Positions 23,007-32,258 are shown, counted from the stretch's first letter. The stretch: 33,724 nt of DNA from an uncultured Collinsella sp. (GCA_958349325.1 CATWCP010000009.1:1-33724); one strand, 5' to 3'. The notes: a model not told the origin generated them from the letters alone. A program made the numbers and translations.

Positions 23007-25886
23007 TTACTGGGCGTCGAGTTGTGCCTGACGCTCACGATCGCGCACGAGCAGCGGTGCCAAGAACTTGCCAGTGTAACTCTGCGAACATGCCGCGACC
23101 TGCTCCGGCGTACCCGAGACCACGACGGTTCCGCCGCCATTGCCGCCCTCGGGACCCATATCGATCAGACGGTCGGCGACCTTGATGACATCGAGATTGT
23201 GCTCGATCACCAGAACCGTGTTGCCCGCATCGACCAAGCGCTGCAGCACGTCGAGCAGCTGGCGGACATCCTCAAAATGGAGACCGGTCGTCGGCTCATC
23301 CAGAATGTAGAACGTCTTACCCGTCTGACGGCGGTGGAGTTCCTTGGCGAGCTTTACGCGCTGTGCCTCGCCACCCGAAAGCGTCGTTGCCGGCTGGCCC
23401 AAGCTCACATAACCCAGGCCCACATCATACAGAGTCTGGAGCTTGCGCTTAATCTGAGGAATATTGCCAAAGAAAGCCAGCGCCTCGGTGACGCTCATGT
23501 CGAGCACGTCAGAGATGGTCTTACCACGGTAGGTGACCTCAAGCGTCTCGCGGTTATAGCGCTTGCCGCCGCAGACCTCACAGGGGACATAGATATCGGG
23601 AAGGAAGTGCATCTCGATCTTAATTTGTCCGTCGCCCTTGCATGCTTCGCAGCGGCCTCCGCTCACGTTAAAGGAGAAACGTCCCGGCGAGTAGCCACGC
23701 GCCTTCGACTCCGGTGTGCTCGCAAACAGCGCTCGCAGATCATCCCACAGGCCAATGTACGTAGCGGGATTGGAACGCGGTGTGCGGCCGATCGGCGACT
23801 GGTCAATGTCGATCACCTTATCGATGCACTCGATACCCTCGAGCTTTTTGTACGGTCCCACAGGACGCGTCGAGCGATGAATGGCATTCGTAAGGGCAGG
23901 CGCGATGGTGTCGGTAACCAGGGAGCTCTTGCCCGATCCGGACACGCCGGTAACAACCGTAAGCGTACCGAACTCAATCTTGGCGGTAACGTTTTTAAGG
24001 TTGTTGGCACGGGCACCCGTGATCTTAAGGCAGCCGCGACCGGGCTTGCGGCGCTTATCGGGAACCCGAATCATTCGCTTGCCGGTCAGGTAGGCACCCG
24101 TCATCGAATCGGGGCACGCCATGATATCGGCAGGCGTTCCCGCGGCGACCACGTGTCCGCCGTTCACGCCCGCGCCGGGGCCCATGTCGATCACATAGTC
24201 GGCAGCACGAATCGTATCCTCATCATGCTCGACGACAATAACGGTATTACCGATATCGCGCAGGCGCTCAAGTGTCTTGATCAGGCGCTCGTTATCGCGC
24301 TGATGGAGGCCAATCGATGGCTCGTCCAAAATGTACAGGACACCCATGAGGCCGGCACCAATCTGCGTTGCCAGGCGAATGCGCTGGGCCTCGCCTCCGG
24401 AAAGCGTCGCCGAGGCACGGTCGAGGGTCAGATAGTCGAGTCCGACATCGACCAGAAAGCGCAGGCGCTCCAGGATTTCCTTAACAATGCGCCCGCCGAT
24501 AAATTGTTGGCGCTCGGTAAGCTCCAGGCCCTCAAAAAACTCGAGCGACTCGCGGCACGACAGGCAGCAGACCTCGTAAATGGACTTACCGCCTACGGTA
24601 ACGGCGAGCATCTCGGGGCGCAGACGAGCACCATGGCAACTCGAGCACGGATCCTCGCGAATGTACTTCTCCAAGCGCGCCCTGGTGTTCTCGTTCGTCG
24701 TCTCGTTATAGCGCTCGTACAGGATATTGCGCACACCCGAGAACTTGGTGTCCCACTGGCTGCGACGCCCATCGAGCTTTTGATAGTCGACCGAAATCTT
24801 CTGGTCGCCCATGCCGTCTAAAAACGCGCGACGTACCCGCGCAGGCAGATCCTCCCACGGCGTATCGACGCTCACCTTAAAGTGTTTGCAGACCGCAGCG
24901 AAAATCTGCGGATAGTAGTTAGAGTTGCCAAACAGGCTGCCAAAGACCCCGTCGGCAATCGACTTCGAGGGGTCTTCGATTAGCGCTTCGGCATCGACCG
25001 TCTTCTTAAAGCCCAGGCCATCGCACTCGGGGCACGCGCCATAGGGGGCATTAAACGAGAAATCGCGCGGCTGCAGGTCATCGATGGAGTGTCCATGCTC
25101 CGGGCACGCCAGCGCCAGCGAATACTCCAGTAACTCGCCTTCGGTCCCCTCGGGAGCGTCGCGGTCGGGCAGCAAGTATACGTTCACATTGCCGTGCGCC
25201 AGCGCAGTAGCCTGTTCAACGGACTCGGCAATACGGCCCAGGGAGTTCTCGCGAATCACGATACGGTCGACCACGACCTCGATATCGTGCTTGAATTTCT
25301 TATCCAAATCGATAGGGTCATCAAGCGAGCGAACCTCGCCGTCGACGCGCACGCGGCTAAAGCCCTCGGCGCGAAGATCCTCGAACAGCTTGGCATACTC
25401 GCCCTTGCGACCGCGAACCACCGGTGCCAGCACGAACGCGCGGCGGCCCTCCCCTGCAGCCAGGACTTTATCGGCAACCTGATCGGTCGTCTGGCGCTCG
25501 ATTATGCGACCGCACTCGGGGCAGTGCGGCGTACCGACGCGAGCAAACAGCAGTCGCAGGTAGTCATAAATCTCGGTTACGGTACCCACCGTCGATCGAG
25601 GATTCTTGGATGTCGTCTTTTGGTCAATCGACACGGCAGGCGACAGACCGTCAATCGAATCCAGGTCGGGCTTGTCCATCTGGCCCAAGAACTGGCGAGC
25701 ATAGCTCGACAGGCTCTCAACATAACGACGCTGGCCCTCGGCATAGATCGTGTCGAACGCTAGCGAGCTTTTGCCCGAGCCGGAAAGACCGGTAATGACC
25801 ACGAGCTGGTCGCGTGGAATGGATACATCGATATCGCGCAAGTTGTGTTCGCGCGCACCGCGAATAACGATAGAGGAATCAGACAT
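23007..25886 (-). CDS. uvrA: Excinuclease ABC subunit A
   Basis: DNA-damage sensor ATPase of nucleotide excision repair, 959 residues, the normal length. Two ABC modules are present: the first with Walker A GLSGSGKS (33-40), and the second with GVSGSGKSSLV, each with an LSGGEAQR signature (SATLSGGEAQRIRLA and ATTLSGGEAQRVKLA). Zinc-binding cysteine pairs are seen at CPECGR, ACPECDGLG, CSSCHGARL and the C-terminal CEACKGDG...CEVCGGKRYN. ATG 25886 follows AAGGAG. It stands alone, with a hairpin behind it and a 258-nt divergent spacer in front that holds a possible LexA box. Confidence 0.98.
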   Translation of the reverse strand: MSDSSIVIRGAREHNLRDIDVSIPRDQLVVITGLSGSGKSSLAFDTIYAEGQRRYVESLSSYARQFLGQMDKPDLDSIDGLSPAVSIDQKTTSKNPRSTVGTVTEIYDYLRLLFARVGTPHCPECGRIIERQTTDQVADKVLAAGEGRRAFVLAPVVRGRKGEYAKLFEDLRAEGFSRVRVDGEVRSLDDPIDLDKKFKHDIEVVVDRIVIRENSLGRIAESVEQATALAHGNVNVYLLPDRDAPEGTEGELLEYSLALACPEHGHSIDDLQPRDFSFNAPYGACPECDGLGFKKTVDAEALIEDPSKSIADGVFGSLFGNSNYYPQIFAAVCKHFKVSVDTPWEDLPARVRRAFLDGMGDQKISVDYQKLDGRRSQWDTKFSGVRNILYERYNETTNENTRARLEKYIREDPCSSCHGARLRPEMLAVTVGGKSIYEVCCLSCRESLEFFEGLELTERQQFIGGRIVKEILERLRFLVDVGLDYLTLDRASATLSGGEAQRIRLATQIGAGLMGVLYILDEPSIGLHQRDNERLIKTLERLRDIGNTVIVVEHDEDTIRAADYVIDMGPGAGVNGGHVVAAGTPADIMACPDSMTGAYLTGKRMIRVPDKRRKPGRGCLKITGARANNLKNVTAKIEFGTLTVVTGVSGSGKSSLVTDTIAPALTNAIHRSTRPVGPYKKLEGIECIDKVIDIDQSPIGRTPRSNPATYIGLWDDLRALFASTPESKARGYSPGRFSFNVSGGRCEACKGDGQIKIEMHFLPDIYVPCEVCGGKRYNRETLEVTYRGKTISDVLDMSVTEALAFFGNIPQIKRKLQTLYDVGLGYVSLGQPATTLSGGEAQRVKLAKELHRRQTGKTFYILDEPTTGLHFEDVRQLLDVLQRLVDAGNTVLVIEHNLDVIKVADRLIDMGPEGGNGGGTVVVSGTPEQVAACSQSYTGKFLAPLLVRDRERQAQLDAQ

Positions 25887-25947
25887 GGAAGCTCCTTGCC
25901 TCCTATAACTTCAAATCACACTGCCGATGAGTTTAGCGCACTCAACG

Positions 25948-25961
25948 CGCACAGATGTTCG
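25948..25961 (-). promoter_or_regulatory. Candidate LexA (SOS) box upstream of uvrA
   Basis: On the minus strand CGAACATCTGTGCG resembles the Gram-positive LexA consensus CGAAC-N4-GTTCG, with one mismatch in the second half (GTGCG) and one purine position off. It lies about 60 nt before the uvrA ATG. The LexA motif of Coriobacteriia is not something I can verify. Confidence 0.4.
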
Positions 25962-26060
25962 TAATACAAGATTCGCAGACCTTTTGCTTTATCCGACGCG
26001 CGCGTCGCAATGCCTGACCCATGCTTTCGAATGCCGTCGATCGCCCGCCGCACATCACAA

Positions 26061-26090
26061 ATGACTCCCGCTCGCAAACGAGGGTACAAT
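26061..26090 (+). promoter_or_regulatory. Promoter of the mrp operon
   Basis: ATGACT (26061-26066), an 18-nt spacer and TACAAT (26085-26090) make a good sigma-A-type promoter about 55 nt before the mrp ATG. The region 25887-26060 holds nothing else I can assign except the LexA-like site. Confidence 0.55.
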
Positions 26091-26144
26091 GACGCTCGTG
26101 TCACATCGTGGGGCCTTGCCCCAACGCATACAAAGGAGTCAGAT

Positions 26145-26975
26145 ATGGGTTGCGAGCACGCACAGGCGGCCGGCGGACAAACCGCACCGCAGGAATTTGA
26201 AGAGAACACGCTATCCGAGGTCAAGCGCGTTATCGCCGTGCTATCCGGCAAGGGCGGCGTCGGCAAGTCGTTCGTCACCGGTGCCATCGCCACCGAGCTT
26301 GCCCGCCGCGGCAACAAAGTCGGCATCCTCGATGCCGACATCACCGGCCCCTCCATCCCCAAGATGTTCGGTATGAGCGGACGTCATGTCCATGCTCTCG
26401 GCAATCTTATGCTGCCCGAGATCTCAGAGCACGGGGTCAAGGTCATGAGCTCCAACCTGCTGCTCCAAAACGAAACCGATCCCGTCCTTTGGCGTGGCCC
26501 GGTTATCGCGGGCGCCATCAGGCAATTCTGGAGCGAGACCTCGTGGGGGCCCATCGACTACCTACTGGTCGACATGCCTCCGGGAACGGGCGACGTCGCG
26601 CTCACCGTTTTCCAATCGCTGCCCGTCGATGGCATCGTCATCGTCACGAGCCCGCAAGACTTGGTTTCGATGATCGTCGCCAAGGCAGTCAACATGGCCG
26701 AGAAGATGAACGTCCCCATTCTGGGCGTTGTCGAGAACATGAGCTATATCGAGTGCCCCGACTGCGGCAAGAAGATCGAGGTCTTTGGTAAGAGCAAGCT
26801 CCCCGAAGTCGCCGAGCGCTACAACCTCGACATCTTGGGTCAGCTTCCCATCAATCCGTCACTCGCCGAGGCCTGCGATAAGGGTGAAGTCGAGACCGCG
26901 CTGCCCGATGGCATGCTGCCCAAGGCCGTCTCTGCCGTCGAGGCCATCGCCCCGCACGAGACCGACGAGGCCTAA
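26145..26975 (+). CDS. mrp: Mrp/NBP35 family Fe-S cluster carrier ATPase
   Basis: P-loop ATPase thought to carry a [4Fe-4S] cluster between the two subunits of a dimer and hand it to target enzymes in the cytosol. The 276 residues have the deviant Walker A GKGGVGKS (35-42), DADITGPSIPKM (63-74), the VDMPPGTGD box (142-150), and the cluster cysteines in ECPDCGKK (Cys204, Cys207). The N-terminal MGCEHA is short and cysteine-poor, unlike full NBP35. ATG 26145 follows AAAGGAG six bases upstream; the reading from 26010 is rejected. The stop codon abuts the GTG of the next gene, so the carrier and a flavoprotein are co-translated. Confidence 0.93.
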   Translation: MGCEHAQAAGGQTAPQEFEENTLSEVKRVIAVLSGKGGVGKSFVTGAIATELARRGNKVGILDADITGPSIPKMFGMSGRHVHALGNLMLPEISEHGVKVMSSNLLLQNETDPVLWRGPVIAGAIRQFWSETSWGPIDYLLVDMPPGTGDVALTVFQSLPVDGIVIVTSPQDLVSMIVAKAVNMAEKMNVPILGVVENMSYIECPDCGKKIEVFGKSKLPEVAERYNLDILGQLPINPSLAEACDKGEVETALPDGMLPKAVSAVEAIAPHETDEA

Positions 26976-28247
26976 GTGAACACGAGCGCCTTCTATGACG
27001 TCCTGGTAATCGGCGGCGGGGCCTCGGGTCTCGCCGCCGCCATCACGGCCGCACGCGCTGGCAAAAGCGTCTGCATCGTTGAGAGCGATGTCGCCTGCGG
27101 CCTTAAACTCCTTGCGACCGGCAACGGCCGCTGCAATCTCTCAAACGAATCGATTAATCCCCAGCGGTACAACCACCCCGCTTTCATCGAATCCGTCATG
27201 GGCCCCCGGCCCGAACAAGATCTTATGGGTTTCTTCTCCTCGCTGGGCATCATGACGACCTCCGAGGAAGGTCGACTGTACCCACGCTCACTTCGCGCCG
27301 AATCGGTGCGCGACGCGCTTCTCAACGTCTGCGATCGTCTGGGCATCACCTTAATCTGCGGAGCCAATGTTGCCACGGCGCACAAAGATCCCGAGGGTTG
27401 GACGCTCCAAATAGACCGTCCTGCACGGGCGCTCAAGGCAAAAAAGCACGACGATCGAAAATCGGAGCTCCGCTCGCTTCGGAGGGCACTCGCCGATACC
27501 CCGCGCAACAACGTGGCCTTGCAGGCACATGCCGTAATTATCGCCACGGGTGGCAACCCCGCCGGCATCGCCGAGACGTTTAGCCTCTCCCTGACGCCGC
27601 TGCGCCCCGTCCTCTGCCCCGTGTCGGCATCGGTCGTCGGCGACCGGATGGCCCTCAAGACGTTGGATGGCCTACGCGTCCGTGCCCGCTTGACGCTCAC
27701 CCGCAATCATGAGGAGCTCTGGTGCGAAGACGGCGAGGTGTTGTTCCGGACCTTCGGCATCTCAGGTGTCGCCGCCTTCAACCTCTCCCGACGCATCCAG
27801 CACGGCGACACGATCCTGCTCGACGTTTTCCCCGACCTCTCCAAAGACGAGCTGCTCGATGTGCTCCACCGACGCGTTGAACTGCTCGGCCGTTTTTCGC
27901 CCCACGACCCCCGCTGGCTCGACGGCATGCTCGCTCCTCAACTCTCCCGCGTCGTCTGTACGGCGTTCGAACAGTGTCATCCAGGCTCCAACGATGTCGT
28001 CCATCTGGTCTCCATCCTCAAGCACTTTAAGTTGCTCGTCGAGGGAACGGCCGATGAGCGCTCGGCACAGGTCATACGTGGCGGCATACCCATCGAGACC
28101 ATCTCGATACCCAGCCTTCGCGCGAACGACGCAGTCGGAGCCCCGCTTTGCGTCTGCGGCGAAGCACTCGATATCGACGCCGACTGCGGTGGCTTCAACC
28201 TTGCATGGGCCTGGATTTCGGGCATTCGCGCTGCAAGTAACCTATAG
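26976..28247 (+). CDS. HI0933/BaiN-like FAD-dependent flavoprotein
   Basis: Flavoprotein of 423 residues with unknown substrate. The Rossmann FAD motif GGGASG (13-18), the family signature ATGNGRCNLSN (about 47-57), the ATGG motif (IIATGGNPAG), FGISGVAAFNLSRR and the C-terminal CGEALDIDADCGGFNLAWAWISGIRAA identify the HI0933/YhiN family. One member, BaiN of Clostridium scindens, is reported to reduce bile-acid intermediates; that function is not implied by the sequence alone. A charged insertion (KKHDDRKSELRSLRR, about 153-168) interrupts the middle domain. The start is GTG 26976, directly after the mrp stop codon, with no separate strong ribosome binding site, so translation is coupled to mrp. 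Confidence 0.88.
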   Translation: MNTSAFYDVLVIGGGASGLAAAITAARAGKSVCIVESDVACGLKLLATGNGRCNLSNESINPQRYNHPAFIESVMGPRPEQDLMGFFSSLGIMTTSEEGRLYPRSLRAESVRDALLNVCDRLGITLICGANVATAHKDPEGWTLQIDRPARALKAKKHDDRKSELRSLRRALADTPRNNVALQAHAVIIATGGNPAGIAETFSLSLTPLRPVLCPVSASVVGDRMALKTLDGLRVRARLTLTRNHEELWCEDGEVLFRTFGISGVAAFNLSRRIQHGDTILLDVFPDLSKDELLDVLHRRVELLGRFSPHDPRWLDGMLAPQLSRVVCTAFEQCHPGSNDVVHLVSILKHFKLLVEGTADERSAQVIRGGIPIETISIPSLRANDAVGAPLCVCGEALDIDADCGGFNLAWAWISGIRAASNL

Positions 28248-28256
28248 CCGCGCAGT

Positions 28257-28307
28257 TATAATCAAAACGCATTCGGGCCGCCTGGGACACCGGACGGCCT
28301 CTTTCTT
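28257..28307 (+). promoter_or_regulatory. Perfect -10 and leader hairpin before the second flavoprotein gene
   Basis: TATAAT (28257-28262) begins 9 nt after the preceding stop codon; I see no good -35. A stem GGCCG-CC/GG-CGGCC (28276-28282 with 28292-28299, one bulge) is followed by TCTTTCTT (28300-28307), then the ribosome binding site AAGGAG at 28314. The hairpin could terminate upstream transcripts or act as an attenuator of the new one. Confidence 0.45.
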
Positions 28308-28325
28308 GCATCTAAGGAGACCTCG

Positions 28326-29966
28326 ATGATCGAAATCACCCAAGTCACTGCGTCGCTCGATGAAGCCGGCGATGAAAATGCTTGCCTCATCGTTGGCAAG
28401 CGAATCGCCAAACGCGTCCTACGTTGCAAAGACTCCGAGATCAAGTCCATCGAGCTCCACCGCAAGTCCATCGATGCCCGCAAAAAACGAGACGTTCATT
28501 TTATCCTGAGCTTTCGTGTTGAGCTGACGAGCCCAGACATCGAGCAGACAGTGCTCGACAGCGTTGCTGCGCGCGACCGCTCACGCGTGCGCACGATAGA
28601 AGACAATGAGCCTTCATTCCCCTCCCCCGTTTCCGGCGCGCCCAAAGAGCGCCCCGTCGTCGTCGGTGCCGGATGCGCTGGCCTTTTCGCCGCACTCACC
28701 CTTGCCGAAGCGGGCCTGAAGCCCCTGCTTATCGAACGGGGCGACCCGGCGCTTCGCCGCTCGCAGGCAATCGACCTTTTCCTGAAGGAGCGCACCCTCG
28801 ACCCCGAGAGCAATATCCAGTTTGGCTTGGGCGGCGCGGGGACTTTCTCGGATGGCAAGCTCAATACGGGAACTAAAAATCCCGCCCATCGCCTTATCCT
28901 GGACACCTTCGTCGAAGCGGGTGCACCCAGAGACATTCTGTGGGATGCCAAGCCGCACATTGGCTCCGACATCCTTCCCACAGTTGTCACCAATATTTCC
29001 CAGCGCATCGAACGGCTCGGTGGTGTCGTCCGTTATCGAACAAAGCTCGTTGACGTTCGCGCCGACGCGTCCGGTGCCATCACGGGCATCGATGTCCAGA
29101 CGTCTCAACATGCCGTGACTGAGCAAATCGCCACAAAGCACCTTATCCTTGCCTGCGGCCACTCCGCCCGCGACGTATTTGAGCTCCTCAAGGACCATGG
29201 CGTAGCCCTCGCGCAAAAAACCTTTGCCATGGGCGTGCGCATCGAGCACCCACAGCGCGATATAGATCGCGCCCAATATGGCTCTTCGGCGGGACATCCC
29301 GCCCTCGGAGCAGCCCCCTACAAGCTCGTCGTCCATCTTCCCAACGGGCGCAGTGTGTTCTCGTTTTGCACGTGCCCCGGTGGGCAGGTTGTAGCCGCCT
29401 CTTCCGAGCCGGGCCACCTGTGCGTCAATGGCGCCAGTCTCAATGCCCGCAACGGCCGTAACGCAAATGCCGCTCTGCTCGTTAACATCACGCCCGAAGA
29501 CCTTCCCAGCGATGACCCTCTCGCGGGCGTTGAACTCCAGCGCGCTTGCGAGCAGGCTGCCTACCGACTGGGCGGCTCTAACTGGAATGCACCGGCACAG
29601 CTCGTCGGCGATTTCCTTACAAAACGTCCCAGCACGGCATGTGGAAAGGTTAAGCCCACCTATCCGCTCGGTGTGACTTGGACGGCAATTGACGAGGCGC
29701 TACCACAGCATATCGTCGAGTCGCTTCGCCTGGGAATTCCCCTGCTCGGAAAAAAGCTACGGGGCTACGACCGCCCCGATGCCGTACTTACCGGCGTGGA
29801 GACGCGTTCGAGCTCCCCGGTCACCGTCACCCGAGATCGCGCGTGTCACGCTGTGACGACTCCAGGCCTCTACCCTTGCGGCGAGGGAGCAGGATATGCC
29901 GGCGGCATCATGAGCGCCGCCACCGATGGCATCCGGTGTGCCGAAGCCCTGATTGCAGACCTCTAG
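28326..29966 (+). CDS. FAD-dependent dehydrogenase of the COG2509 type
   Basis: Predicted FAD-dependent oxidoreductase with no established substrate, 546 residues. It begins with a small N-terminal domain (about 1-95) containing KRVLRCKDSEIKSIELHRKSIDARKK, then a Rossmann motif VVVGAGCAGLFAALTLAEAG (111-130), ERGDPALRRSQAIDLF, FGLGGAGTFSDGKLNTG, FCTCPGGQVVAASSEPG and the C-terminal LYPCGEGAGYAGGIMSAATDGIRCAEAL, all typical of this widespread bacterial family (my family name is from memory). ATG 28326 has AAGGAG six bases upstream. It has its own probable promoter and a strong terminator behind it. It is not closely related to the preceding flavoprotein. Confidence 0.88.
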   Translation: MIEITQVTASLDEAGDENACLIVGKRIAKRVLRCKDSEIKSIELHRKSIDARKKRDVHFILSFRVELTSPDIEQTVLDSVAARDRSRVRTIEDNEPSFPSPVSGAPKERPVVVGAGCAGLFAALTLAEAGLKPLLIERGDPALRRSQAIDLFLKERTLDPESNIQFGLGGAGTFSDGKLNTGTKNPAHRLILDTFVEAGAPRDILWDAKPHIGSDILPTVVTNISQRIERLGGVVRYRTKLVDVRADASGAITGIDVQTSQHAVTEQIATKHLILACGHSARDVFELLKDHGVALAQKTFAMGVRIEHPQRDIDRAQYGSSAGHPALGAAPYKLVVHLPNGRSVFSFCTCPGGQVVAASSEPGHLCVNGASLNARNGRNANAALLVNITPEDLPSDDPLAGVELQRACEQAAYRLGGSNWNAPAQLVGDFLTKRPSTACGKVKPTYPLGVTWTAIDEALPQHIVESLRLGIPLLGKKLRGYDRPDAVLTGVETRSSSPVTVTRDRACHAVTTPGLYPCGEGAGYAGGIMSAATDGIRCAEALIADL

Positions 29967-29978
29967 CACACTAAAGAC

Positions 29979-30014
29979 ACAGGCCCCGAGCTCAACGAGA
30001 AGCTCGGGGCCTGT
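29979..30014. terminator. Bidirectional terminator between convergent genes
   Basis: A perfect 14-bp stem (29979-29992 with 30001-30014, 8-nt loop) sits between the plus-strand flavoprotein gene (stop 29966) and uvrB (stop 30018). Tails are ACCCTATTTCTT on plus and GTCTTTAG on minus, both only moderately T-rich. It probably serves both genes. Confidence 0.8.
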
Positions 30015-30017
30015 ACC

Positions 30018-32258
30018 CTATTTCTTAAATCGGGCGCCCTGGCGTTTTCTGCCCGAAGCGAACGTGGAACCCTTGCGGGCCTGCGAACGCAGGCGCTCAA
30101 TCGTTTCGTCCTCGGACGTACCCTCGAGCATCGCCCGAATCTGAACGACGGCATCACGCAGGCGCGCCGCCTCCTCAAAATCCATAGCGGCGGAGGCATT
30201 ACGCATGTCTTCCTCCATGGTCTCGACGATCCGCACCAGCTCGTCATGCGGCAGCCCTTCCAGCTGCTCGGCAAGCGTCTGTTCAGGCGTCACCGTCTCT
30301 GGCACCCCGCCCTCGCCGCTTTCATCGGGCGTATAGAACGCACCATGGCCCAGAGAGTCGCCCTTCGAGCGTCCCTTGGACCCGACGGTCTTTTCGGCCT
30401 CGGCAATAAAGCTCGAAATGTCGTTGATGGCCTTCCGCACCGTCTTGGGCACAATGCCGTGTTCTTCGTTGTAGGCCATCTGGATCTCACGGCGACGCTG
30501 CGTCTCGTCGATTGCCTCTCTCATCGAATCGGTCACGACGTCAGCGTACATGATGACTTCGCCGTCGGCATTACGGGCCGCACGGCCAATCGTCTGAATC
30601 AGCGAACGGCGGTTACGCAAGAAACCTTCCTTATCGGCATCGAGAATTGCCACCAGCGAGACCTCGGGGAGATCCAGGCCCTCGCGAAGCAAGTTGATGC
30701 CAACCAAAACATCGATCTTGCCCTCGCGCAACGTTCGCAGGATCTCGACACGGTCCATCGTCGCGGTATCGGAGTGCATGTAGTTGACCTTAATGCCGGC
30801 ATCAAGCAGATGGTCGGTCAGGTCCTCGGCCATGCGCTTGGTGAGCGTGGTCACCAGCACGCGCTCCTTGCGGGCCACGCGCTCGCGAATCTCGTCCTCA
30901 AGATCGTCAATCTGGCCTCGGACCGGACGAACGTCGATCTTGGGATCGAGCAGGCCGGTCGGACGAATGATCTGTTCAACGTCATTTTGGCTCACACGCA
31001 GCTCATAGTCACCCGGCGTGGCCGAAACGTAGATGAACTGGGGAATCCTCGCCTCAAACTCATCGAAACGAAGCGGGCGGTTATCGAGCGCCGACGGAAG
31101 ACGGAAACCATGCTCAACAAGCGTAACTTTGCGCGAACGGTCGCCTTCGTGCATACCGCGAATCTGCGGCACCGTCACATGGCTCTCGTCGATGATGCAA
31201 AGCATGTCCTTGGGAAAGTAGTCGATCAGGGTAAACGGCGGCTCGCCCGGCTTACGTCCATCCAGATGGCGCGAGTAGTTCTCGATGCCGTTGCAAAAGC
31301 CCATCGTCTCGAGCATTTCGAGATCATAATCGGTCCGCTGCTGCAGACGTTGCGCCTCGAGCAACTTGTCGGTCGCCTTGAGCTCCGCCACGCGCTTCTC
31401 GCACTCTTCGCTAATCGATTTCAGGGCCGCCTTGACCTTTGGCTTCTCGGTCACGTAGTGCGAAGCCGGCCACACGGGAATCGCTTCGTACTCACGTAGC
31501 ATTTCGCCGGTGACCTCATCGATCTCGGCAATCAGCTCGACCTCGTCGCCAAAGAACTCAAAGCGCAACGGATGCTCGGCATAGGGCGGATACACGTCGA
31601 CGACATCTCCGCGCACGCGGAAGGTACCGCGCGCCAAATCATAGTCATTGCGATCATATTGAATGTCGATGAGCGCATGGATAAAGTCATCGCGCTCGAG
31701 CGGCACCTTCTTATCGACGTTCGGCGCCAGGCCCGCATAGTCCTCAGGAGAACCGATGCCATAGATGCACGAGACCGATGCGACGACAATCACGTCCCGT
31801 CGAGAAAGCAGCGATGCCGTCGCCTGATGGCGCAGCATCTCGACCTCTTCGTTAATCGACGAGTCTTTCTCGATATACGTATCACTCTGCGGTACATATG
31901 CCTCGGGCTGATAATAGTCGTAGTACGAGACGAAGTAGACCACAGCGTTGTTGGGAAAGAATTCTTTGAGCTCGCTCGCAAGCTGTGCGGCGAGGGTTTT
32001 GTTGGGGGCCATGACCAGCGTTGGCTTACCGAGAGCTTCGATGGTCTTGGCCATGGTAAAGGTCTTGCCCGAACCGGTCACGCCAAGCAAAACCTGATAG
32101 CGGTCTCCGTCCCTCACACCCTGCACAAGCGACTCAATGGCCTTCGGCTGGGAACCTGCAGGCTCATAGGGAGACACGACCTTAAACGGCACATCAGAGC
32201 CCTCAACGCCAAAACGTTTGAGCTCTCCGCCAACACGCTCAACTTCAAAATCCGCCAT
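30018..32258 (-). CDS. uvrB: Excinuclease ABC subunit B
   Basis: Helicase-like subunit that verifies damage and recruits UvrC. The 746 residues contain Walker A GVTGSGKT (59-66), the beta-hairpin region YYDYYQPEAYVP, DESHVTVPQI, YVSATPGDYE, ATLTKRMAEDL-like motif V and QTIGRAARN. The C-terminus holds a UVR motif (about 676-712) that binds UvrC. It is about 70 residues longer than E. coli UvrB, due mostly to a low-complexity linker (about 617-670) and a basic tail (about 717-746, ending RKRQGARFKK). ATG 32258 follows TAGGAG and fits the family start. The 51-nt spacer before it contains TATACT (32289-32284, minus strand) as a possible -10, but coaE-slt read-through is also likely. Confidence 0.97.
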   Translation of the reverse strand: MADFEVERVGGELKRFGVEGSDVPFKVVSPYEPAGSQPKAIESLVQGVRDGDRYQVLLGVTGSGKTFTMAKTIEALGKPTLVMAPNKTLAAQLASELKEFFPNNAVVYFVSYYDYYQPEAYVPQSDTYIEKDSSINEEVEMLRHQATASLLSRRDVIVVASVSCIYGIGSPEDYAGLAPNVDKKVPLERDDFIHALIDIQYDRNDYDLARGTFRVRGDVVDVYPPYAEHPLRFEFFGDEVELIAEIDEVTGEMLREYEAIPVWPASHYVTEKPKVKAALKSISEECEKRVAELKATDKLLEAQRLQQRTDYDLEMLETMGFCNGIENYSRHLDGRKPGEPPFTLIDYFPKDMLCIIDESHVTVPQIRGMHEGDRSRKVTLVEHGFRLPSALDNRPLRFDEFEARIPQFIYVSATPGDYELRVSQNDVEQIIRPTGLLDPKIDVRPVRGQIDDLEDEIRERVARKERVLVTTLTKRMAEDLTDHLLDAGIKVNYMHSDTATMDRVEILRTLREGKIDVLVGINLLREGLDLPEVSLVAILDADKEGFLRNRRSLIQTIGRAARNADGEVIMYADVVTDSMREAIDETQRRREIQMAYNEEHGIVPKTVRKAINDISSFIAEAEKTVGSKGRSKGDSLGHGAFYTPDESGEGGVPETVTPEQTLAEQLEGLPHDELVRIVETMEEDMRNASAAMDFEEAARLRDAVVQIRAMLEGTSEDETIERLRSQARKGSTFASGRKRQGARFKK

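Noticed and set aside
23022..24821. 599-codon plus-strand frame opposite uvrA
   Set aside because: Antisense shadow of an intact UvrA; no ribosome binding site or family features.
18121..25886. uvrA-ybaK-murJ-uvrC as a single DNA-repair operon
   Set aside because: A 134-nt spacer with a strong hairpin separates uvrA from ybaK, and a possible promoter lies before ybaK; only ybaK-murJ-uvrC is tightly packed.
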